A stretch of DNA of 10,266 nucleotides from positions 1-10,266 of the forward strand of contig MHDW01000217.1 in the NCBI GenBank assembly GCA_001803645.1. The letters run 5' to 3'. Of this stretch, positions 5,549 to 10,266 are shown one piece after another. Numbering within the stretch: the first letter of the stretch is position 1; each line of letters starts with the position of its first letter. The stretch comes from Nitrospirae bacterium GWC2_42_7 (lineage in GTDB: Bacteria > Nitrospirota > Thermodesulfovibrionia > Thermodesulfovibrionales > UBA6898). The notes under the pieces were generated by a model, which worked only from the letters and a program-made list of their open reading frames with translations, had not been told where the DNA came from and did not search any database. A program made the translations under genes and the position numbers.

Positions 5549-5977
5549 ATGAAAGTTAAAAGTCTTTTGGAGACAAAGAGCAAAGAAGTTGTATCAATCG
5601 ACGCAAATGATTCAGTGGAAGATACAATAAGGTTAATGCACAGCAAAAAGATCAGCGCAGTTATAGTCAATGATAAGAAAAAGACGGTCGGGATATTTAC
5701 AGAAAGGGATGTTGTCAGATGTTATGTGTCTAAAGGCAAGCGTAAATTCAGGGATATTCAGGTAAAAGAAGCCATGACAACAAATCTTATTGCTGCAAAA
5801 AAGGATGATGATATCAGTGACATTATGTCAACCATGGTCGAAAAGAATATAAGGCATCTGCCTGTTGTTGAAAAAGGAAAGGTCATCGGCATGTTATCTG
5901 TGCGTGATATAATTCAGGCACAGGTCAGCAAGCTCACATCCGAAATAGATCATCTCAAACACTATATTTCCAGCTGA
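5549..5977 (+). CDS. CBS-domain pair protein
   Basis: A 142-residue protein made of one tandem pair of CBS domains (about residues 1-62 and 71-131) and a short C-terminal helix (LTSEIDHLKHYI). The repeats show the usual pattern: VSIDANDSVEDTIRLMHSKK, then VGIFTERDVVR in the first, and DISDIMSTMVEKNIRHLPVV, then GMLSVRDIIQAQ in the second. CBS pairs bind adenine nucleotides (AMP, ATP, SAM or NADH) and serve as energy sensors. There is no attached enzyme domain, so it probably regulates a partner protein, which cannot be named. The ribosome site GGAGG at 5536-5540 supports the start. It stands alone between ispG and the formate dehydrogenase operon. Confidence 0.92.
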   Translation: MKVKSLLETKSKEVVSIDANDSVEDTIRLMHSKKISAVIVNDKKKTVGIFTERDVVRCYVSKGKRKFRDIQVKEAMTTNLIAAKKDDDISDIMSTMVEKNIRHLPVVEKGKVIGMLSVRDIIQAQVSKLTSEIDHLKHYISS

Positions 5978-6023
5978 TAGGACCAGGATAAAACTTTTGG
6001 GATTACCTATGATTTTATCTCTC

Positions 6024-6045
6024 TTACTAATGCGATTATTAGTAA
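6024..6045. promoter_or_regulatory. Palindrome upstream of the formate dehydrogenase operon
   Basis: TTACTAAT-GCGATT-ATTAGTAA is a perfect 8-bp-arm inverted repeat, about 120 bp before nuoE and 46 bp after the CBS-gene stop. It looks like a regulator binding site more than a terminator, because it is AT-rich and not followed by a T-run. The regulator is unknown. Confidence 0.35.
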
Positions 6046-6072
6046 AGCAACATACATCACCCTCCCCTTCAT

Positions 6073-6127
6073 CCCCTCCCCTCAAGGGAGGGGCAGTATT
6101 ATTACCCTCTCCCCTGGAGGGAGAGGG
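6073..6127. repeat. Two tandem GC-rich hairpins (intergenic repeat)
   Basis: CCCCTCCC-CTCAA-GGGAGGGG (6073-6093) is followed after 11 bp by CCCTCTCCC-CTGGA-GGGAGAGGG (6105-6127); both stems are perfect. From memory, this paired form is a widespread dispersed intergenic repeat in bacteria. Here it fills the gap between the CBS gene and nuoE and could end transcription from the left or structure the leader of the formate dehydrogenase operon. I see no separate promoter hexamers with good spacing between 6128 and 6163. Confidence 0.6.
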
Positions 6128-6163
6128 GGCTTTACTTCAGAACTCCTTTGCAAGAATCAATTT

Positions 6164-6628
6164 ATGAACGATATCCTTTTAAATATAATCGAAAAATACC
6201 GTAAAAAGAACGGCAACATCATTTTTCTTCTGCAGGAAACTCAGGAAGCCTTAGGATATATCCCAAAACAGGCAATAGATCTTTTTTCAGAAGAACTTAA
6301 TATTGCGCCTAGCCGGATCTACGGAGTTGCAACATTTTATTCGCAGTTCAGACTTAAGCCAACCGGGAAAAATATAATAGTGGCCTGTTGCGGCACAGCA
6401 TGTCATGTGAAAGGCGCAGAGAAAATTATAAATGGTTTACGCAAAGGCCTTGAGCTTGCAGAGGATGAAGATACTACCCCGGATGGTGAATTCACTCTTG
6501 AGGAGATCGCCTGCCTGGGAACATGCAGTTTTGCCCCTGTTGTTCTCGTCAATAGTGCTGTGTATGGGAAGGCAAATATAAATGCCCTGCTGAAAAAAAT
6601 AGGCTCAAAAAGGAAAAAAAGTGCATAA
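6164..6628 (+). CDS. nuoE: NuoE-like [2Fe-2S] subunit of NAD-linked formate dehydrogenase
   Basis: A 154-residue thioredoxin-like [2Fe-2S] protein of the NuoE/HndA/FdsG family, which passes electrons in soluble NAD(P)-linked hydrogenases and formate dehydrogenases. The N-terminal helical bundle (IPKQAIDLFSEELNIAPS, RIYGVATFYSQF) is followed by the ferredoxin fold with cluster cysteines Cys75 and Cys80 in VACCGTACHVKGA and Cys117 and Cys121 in ACLGTCSFAP. An additional Cys76 sits next to the first ligand. The ATG has no strong ribosome site; the frame holds no better start. Its last 8 nt overlap the GTG start of the NuoF-like gene, so the two are co-translated. It belongs to a formate dehydrogenase rather than to complex I because the alpha subunit follows and no membrane subunits are seen. 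Confidence 0.93.
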   Translation: MNDILLNIIEKYRKKNGNIIFLLQETQEALGYIPKQAIDLFSEELNIAPSRIYGVATFYSQFRLKPTGKNIIVACCGTACHVKGAEKIINGLRKGLELAEDEDTTPDGEFTLEEIACLGTCSFAPVVLVNSAVYGKANINALLKKIGSKRKKSA

Positions 6629-8399
6629 AGAAATAGTCATAAGGGTATGCATGGGCCCTGGGGGCATAGCAGCAGGAGGGAAGGAAGTACTTGGATCATT
6701 CCGGGAGCATCTTTTAAAGGCCGGCATATTTGCAAAACTCAAAGAAAAATGTTCTTCCCATCAGGTGGGTTGTCTGGGCCTCTGTGCTCGGGACGTGCTT
6801 GTCGAAGTACATATAAACCGTAATAAAACTGTTTATCAGTATGTGAAGCCAGACATGGTCGAAAGAATAGTAAGCGAGCATATTTCAGGGGGCAAACCTG
6901 TTGAAGAATGGCTTGCAGATGATACCTTCAAGACATTCTATGGAAAACAGATGAAGATCGTGCTTGCAGATTGCGGCAAGGTTGATCCTGAAGATATAAA
7001 TTCATATATATATTCAGGAGGCTATGAACCAACACGGGAAGTTCTTACGTCGTGGATTCCGGATGATGTAATAGACGAGATCAAAACCTCAGGGCTCAGG
7101 GGCCGCGGCGGTGCAGGCTTTCCCACAGGCCTTAAATGGGAACTCGCCAGAAGAAGCAAGAGTGAGATCAAATACATCATATGCAATGCTGATGAAGGTG
7201 ACCCCGGCGCATTTATGGACAGGGCTGTAATTGAGGGCAACCCCCATTCTGTAATAGAAGGGATGATCATTGGCGCTTTTGCGATCGGATCGAACAAAGG
7301 ATATGTTTATATCAGAGCAGAGTATCCTCTCGCTGTAGAACGCCTGAAGATTGCCCTCAAACAGGCGTATGAACGCAGATTTCTTGGGAAAAATATATTT
7401 AATACAAGCTTCAGCTTTGATATTGATATCAAACTCGGTGCAGGTGCTTTTGTCTGCGGTGAGGAGACCGCCCTTATTGCTTCAATTGAAGGACAGAGGG
7501 GTATGCCGAGGCCAAAACCACCCTTCCCGATAAGCAAGGGCTTATGGCAGAGGCCGACTGTAATTAACAATGTAGAGACCCTTGCAAACATCCCCTATAT
7601 TATCAGAAAGGGCGCAGGCTGGTATTCTTCATTTGGTACTGAAAAGTCTAAAGGCACAAAGGTTTTCGCTCTTACAGGAAAGATCAGGAACACAGGGCTG
7701 ATCGAAGTTCCTATGGGTATTTCTTTAAGGGAGATAATCTATGAGATAGGAGGGGGAATTGAAGGGGGCAAGGCTCTGAAGGCGGTCCAGACAGGCGGAC
7801 CTTCAGGCGGATGCATACCTGCAAGCATGCTTGACCTGAATGTTGACTATGAGTCACTCGCAAAGGCCGGTTCTATCGTGGGCTCAGGAGGAATGATCGT
7901 GCTTGATGAGGACAATTGCATGGTCAACATGGCCAAGTACTTCATCCAGTTCACACAGGCTGAATCCTGCGGCAAATGTGTGCCTTGCAGGGTAGGCACA
8001 AAGAGACTGCTCGAGATACTTGAGAGGATCACAAAAGGACAAGGCAGGGATGGTGATATAGAACGACTTGAACGGCTCTGCAACGGTGTTAAGAATACAT
8101 CTCTCTGCGGCTTGGGGCAGACAGCTCCCAACCCGATACTAAGCACCATCAGATATTTCAGGGAAGAGTATGAGACACATATAAGAGATAAAAAATGTCC
8201 TGCAAAGGTCTGTAAAGACCTTCTTATATACAGTATCATCGAAGAAAAATGTAAAGGCTGCGGTACATGTATGAAGGCATGTCCTTCAGGAGCAATAACC
8301 GGAGATAAGAAGAAGCCGCACAAAATAGATCCAAATAAGTGCATAAGATGCGGTGCCTGTTTTGATGTATGCAAATTCAAGTCAGTAGGAAGGGATTAG
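6621..8399 (+). CDS. nuoF: NuoF-like diaphorase subunit (NADH/FMN, Fe-S) of formate dehydrogenase
   Basis: A 592-residue flavoprotein of the long NuoF/HndC/FdsB type that moves electrons to NAD(P)+. Residues 1-80 form an N-terminal thioredoxin-like domain: Cys10 in RVCMGPGGIAAGG, Cys44, and Cys51/Cys55 in VGCLGLCAR; the position expected for the second ligand of the first pair is Gly15. The FMN/NADH core shows GLRGRGGAGFPTGLKWE (159-174), ICNADEGDPGAF and GAGAFVCGEETALIASIEG (273-291). The N3 [4Fe-4S] site is SCGKCVPCR (Cys450, 453, 456) with Cys496 in SLCGLG. The C-terminus adds a two-[4Fe-4S] ferredoxin domain (Cys544/547/550/554 and Cys574/577/580/584), which could receive or split electrons with ferredoxin. 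The start is the GTG at 6621, with AGGA just before. The fdhF start follows after 2 nt. Confidence 0.95.
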   Translation: MHKEIVIRVCMGPGGIAAGGKEVLGSFREHLLKAGIFAKLKEKCSSHQVGCLGLCARDVLVEVHINRNKTVYQYVKPDMVERIVSEHISGGKPVEEWLADDTFKTFYGKQMKIVLADCGKVDPEDINSYIYSGGYEPTREVLTSWIPDDVIDEIKTSGLRGRGGAGFPTGLKWELARRSKSEIKYIICNADEGDPGAFMDRAVIEGNPHSVIEGMIIGAFAIGSNKGYVYIRAEYPLAVERLKIALKQAYERRFLGKNIFNTSFSFDIDIKLGAGAFVCGEETALIASIEGQRGMPRPKPPFPISKGLWQRPTVINNVETLANIPYIIRKGAGWYSSFGTEKSKGTKVFALTGKIRNTGLIEVPMGISLREIIYEIGGGIEGGKALKAVQTGGPSGGCIPASMLDLNVDYESLAKAGSIVGSGGMIVLDEDNCMVNMAKYFIQFTQAESCGKCVPCRVGTKRLLEILERITKGQGRDGDIERLERLCNGVKNTSLCGLGQTAPNPILSTIRYFREEYETHIRDKKCPAKVCKDLLIYSIIEEKCKGCGTCMKACPSGAITGDKKKPHKIDPNKCIRCGACFDVCKFKSVGRD

Positions 8400-8401
8400 A
8401 T

Positions 8402-10266
8402 ATGATCAAATTGACCATTGACGGTAAATTGATAGAGGTCCCTGCAGAAAAAACGATACTTGAAGCAGCAAGGATTGCCGGCATATCGATCCCAACACTC
8501 TGCCATCATCCTAAGCTGACGCCTTTTGGCGGGTGCAGATTATGCATTGTTGAGGTAAAGGGAATACCAAGGCTTGTAACTTCATGCACTACAACCGTTA
8601 GCGAGGGAATGGAAGTCCTGACCTCAACTCCTGATATCGAAGATATGAGAAAGTTTGTGCTGGAGCTCATACTGTCCGACCATCCCAATGACTGCATGGT
8701 ATGTGAAAAGTCAGGGAGTTGTGCCCTTCAGGAACTTGCGTATAAATACGACATAAGAGAGAACGAATTTTCAGGCGAAAGAAGGATCTATACAAAAAGG
8801 GACGGCAATCCTTTTATCGAAAGAGACCTCGAGAAGTGCATAATGTGCGGAAGGTGCGTGAAGGTCTGTGATGAAGTGCAGGGGGTGGAGGCTATTGACT
8901 TCGGGAACAGGGGATTCAATACAAAGATATGCACATCGTTTGAGGAAGACCTTGATTGCGAGTTCTGTGGACAATGTGTGGCTGTATGCCCTACCGGCGC
9001 ATTAACAGGCAAACTTTGGGCCCATACAGGAAGGCTGGATGATGTAAAAGAAGTTAATACGATATGTCCATATTGCGGTACAGGCTGCAACATAACCGTT
9101 CATGTGAAAGATAATGAAATAATAAGGGTGACTTCAGGGAAAGAGACATGGAACGAGGGATGGTTATGCGTTAAAGGCAGGTTTGGATACAAGTTCGTTA
9201 GTAGCCCTGAACGACTTACAAAACCATTGATAAGAATAGTTCCAAAAACAAAGGGGAAGCCAGAAGTCAGGAGTCAGAAGTCAGAAGTAAAAAAACAAAA
9301 GGAAGACAATTTTTTACCCATCACCCATTACTCTTCACTCTTTAGGGAGGCTTCATGGGATGAGGCGCTTGATCATGTAGCAGCAAAGCTTAAGGAAATT
9401 AAAACAAAATATGGACCTGATGCTATTGCCGGACTCTCATCAGCAAGGTGTACGAACGAAGAGAACTACATATTTCAGAAGTTCATCAGGGCTGCAATAG
9501 GTACAAACAATGTAGACCACTGTGCCCGTCTTTGACACGCCCCTACTGTGGCCGGTCTGGCCGCAATCTTCGGATCAGGGGCAATGACAAATTCTATCAG
9601 AGAGATAGAGGGCATGGAGGTCATCTTCATAATAGGCTCCAATACAAAAGAGACGCATCCTGTGATAGCAAACAGGATGATAAAGGCATACAGAAAAGGC
9701 GCCAAGATCATTGTTGCTGATCCGAGGAATGTGCCGATGGTAAAATTCGCAGATACATTTCTGAGGATGAGACCCGGCACTGACATTGCACTCCTGAACT
9801 GTATAGCCCATGTGATCCTTGAAGAAGGACTTCAGAACAAGGAGTTTATCAAAGAAAAGACAGAAGGGTTTGAAGAATGGAAAAAATCTCTCAAAGAGTT
9901 TACACCGGAGTATGCAGAGAAGATAACCGGGATCCCAAAGGGAGAGATAATAAAGGCTGCGCGTCTTTACGGTAGTTCACGTAAAGCAGGAATCTTCTAT
10001 ACAATGGGAATAACCCAGCATACATGCGGCACAGACAATGTAAAGGCAATAGCAAACCTTGCAACCCTTACAGGAAATATCGGCAGGGAATTTACCGGCA
10101 TAAATCCGCTGAGGGGGCAGAACAATGTTCAGGGAGCATCAGATGCAGCATGCCTGCCGAATGTCTATCCCGGATATCAGAAGGTGGACATAGCGGAAAA
10201 CCGGGAGAAGTTCGAGAAGGCATGGGAAGTTTCTTTGTCATCTGCGCCGGGGCTTACAGCTACGGA
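8402..10266 (+). CDS. fdhF: Selenocysteine-containing formate dehydrogenase alpha subunit (NuoG-like N-terminus), partial
   Basis: The catalytic molybdopterin subunit, 621 codons in the window and open at the right edge. It oxidises formate to CO2 at a Mo/W-bis-MGD site. The N-terminus carries a [2Fe-2S] domain (Cys34, 45, 48, 62), a His-Cys cluster (His94, Cys98, 101, 107), two [4Fe-4S] clusters (Cys146/149/152/156 and 186/189/192/196), then the FDH cluster Cys222/225/229/256 with Lys258. Codon 378 is TGA (9533-9535), read as selenocysteine: it sits in DHCARL-U-HAPTVAGL, His379 follows, Arg571 in NPLRGQNNVQG is 193 residues later as in E. coli FdhF (Sec140, Arg333), and a SECIS hairpin follows. 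FDH sequence continues past the TGA without a stop. Start is the ATG at 8402 with AGGAAGGG at 8387-8394, not the in-frame ATG at 8369 inside nuoF. Residues about 279-317 contain a repeat-derived insertion. Confidence 0.96.
9262..9289 (+). repeat. 7-bp direct repeats (AGTCAG units) inside fdhF
   Basis: AGTCAG occurs at 9265, 9272 and 9279, with a decayed unit AGTAAA at 9286, giving a strict 7-bp period. The A-rich stretch after it leads into CCCATCACCCATTACTC (9318-9334), another low-complexity sequence that I remember from intergenic repeats. The tract is inside an intact coding frame. Confidence 0.7.
9533..9565 (+). promoter_or_regulatory. Selenocysteine UGA and bacterial SECIS hairpin
   Basis: The UGA is followed after 18 nt by the loop GGUCU (9554-9558), held by a 7-bp stem TGTGGCC (9547-9553) with GGCCGCA (9559-9565), including one G-U pair. 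The loop sequence and its 18-nt distance from the UGA match E. coli fdhF as I recall it. SelB with Sec-tRNA would bind this loop to recode the UGA. SelA, SelB, SelC and SelD genes are not in the window. Confidence 0.93.

Noticed and set aside
7847..8380. 177-codon minus-strand open frame
   Set aside because: It is antisense to the cysteine-rich C-terminus of the NuoF-like gene, whose clusters are all recognisable; the composition is that of a shadow frame.
8369..8401. In-frame ATG at 8369 as the start of formate dehydrogenase alpha
   Set aside because: It would add 11 residues from within nuoF; the ATG at 8402 has a good ribosome site at 8387-8394 and gives the family's standard N-terminus.
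9533..9535. TGA as a genuine nonsense mutation making fdhF a pseudogene
   Set aside because: Position, SECIS hairpin and the intact downstream frame all fit selenocysteine; a random nonsense mutation would not land on this residue with this hairpin.
9448..9720. 90-codon open frame around the SECIS, and antisense frames at 9475-9811
   Set aside because: They overlap the continuing fdhF frame, which shows clear FDH motifs on both sides of the TGA.
1..10266. CRISPR array, tRNA or rRNA genes, complete insertion sequence
   Set aside because: I saw no regularly spaced repeats of 25-40 bases, no cloverleaf-like or rRNA-like stretches and no transposase; the repeats present are small and dispersed.

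Overview
The window looks like the chromosome of an anaerobic or facultatively anaerobic bacterium of moderate to low GC. The MEP isoprenoid gene ispG, a selenocysteine-containing formate dehydrogenase with NuoE/NuoF-like diaphorase subunits, and the AT-leaning codon use would fit an uncultivated Nitrospirota or Deltaproteobacteria-type lineage. That placement is inference; nothing in the window fixes the taxon.

Left part (1-3230), accessory region. On the minus strand lies an operon of a DUF104/AF2212-like antitoxin, a PIN-domain toxin and then a frameshifted, truncated archaeo-eukaryotic primase of the TOTE conflict-system type. Divergent from it is a LexA-family repressor with a near-leaderless start, an intact Ser-Lys dyad, a UmuD-like Cys-Gly cleavage site and a near-perfect self-operator. 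It is followed by a second toxin-antitoxin pair (AbrB-type antitoxin plus VapC PIN toxin) with its own promoter and operator, then a small hypothetical protein whose 3' end runs through a 19-bp perfect inverted repeat.

Middle part (3231-6163), housekeeping. mltG (endolytic murein transglycosylase) overlaps ispG (4-hydroxy-3-methylbut-2-enyl diphosphate synthase). Then come a degenerate interspersed repeat, a two-CBS-domain protein, and an intergenic stretch holding a palindrome and two tandem GC-rich hairpins.

Right part (6164-10266), formate oxidation operon. nuoE-like, nuoF-like and formate dehydrogenase alpha genes overlap or nearly touch. Together they encode a soluble NAD(P)-linked formate dehydrogenase (FdsGBA/HndA-HndC type modules). 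The alpha gene appears to stop at a UGA at 9533, but this is a selenocysteine codon: the frame continues to the window edge with FDH sequence, the residue aligns with Sec140 of E. coli FdhF, and a hairpin with a GGUCU loop sits 18 nt after the UGA, the spacing I recall for E. coli fdhF. The same gene carries about 29 extra residues encoded by an in-frame insertion of AGTCAG-type direct repeats.

The most useful observations are the Sec codon with its SECIS, the repeat-derived insertion in fdhF, and the LexA/toxin-antitoxin cluster with shared TAATAC half-sites. I found no clear new multi-gene system.
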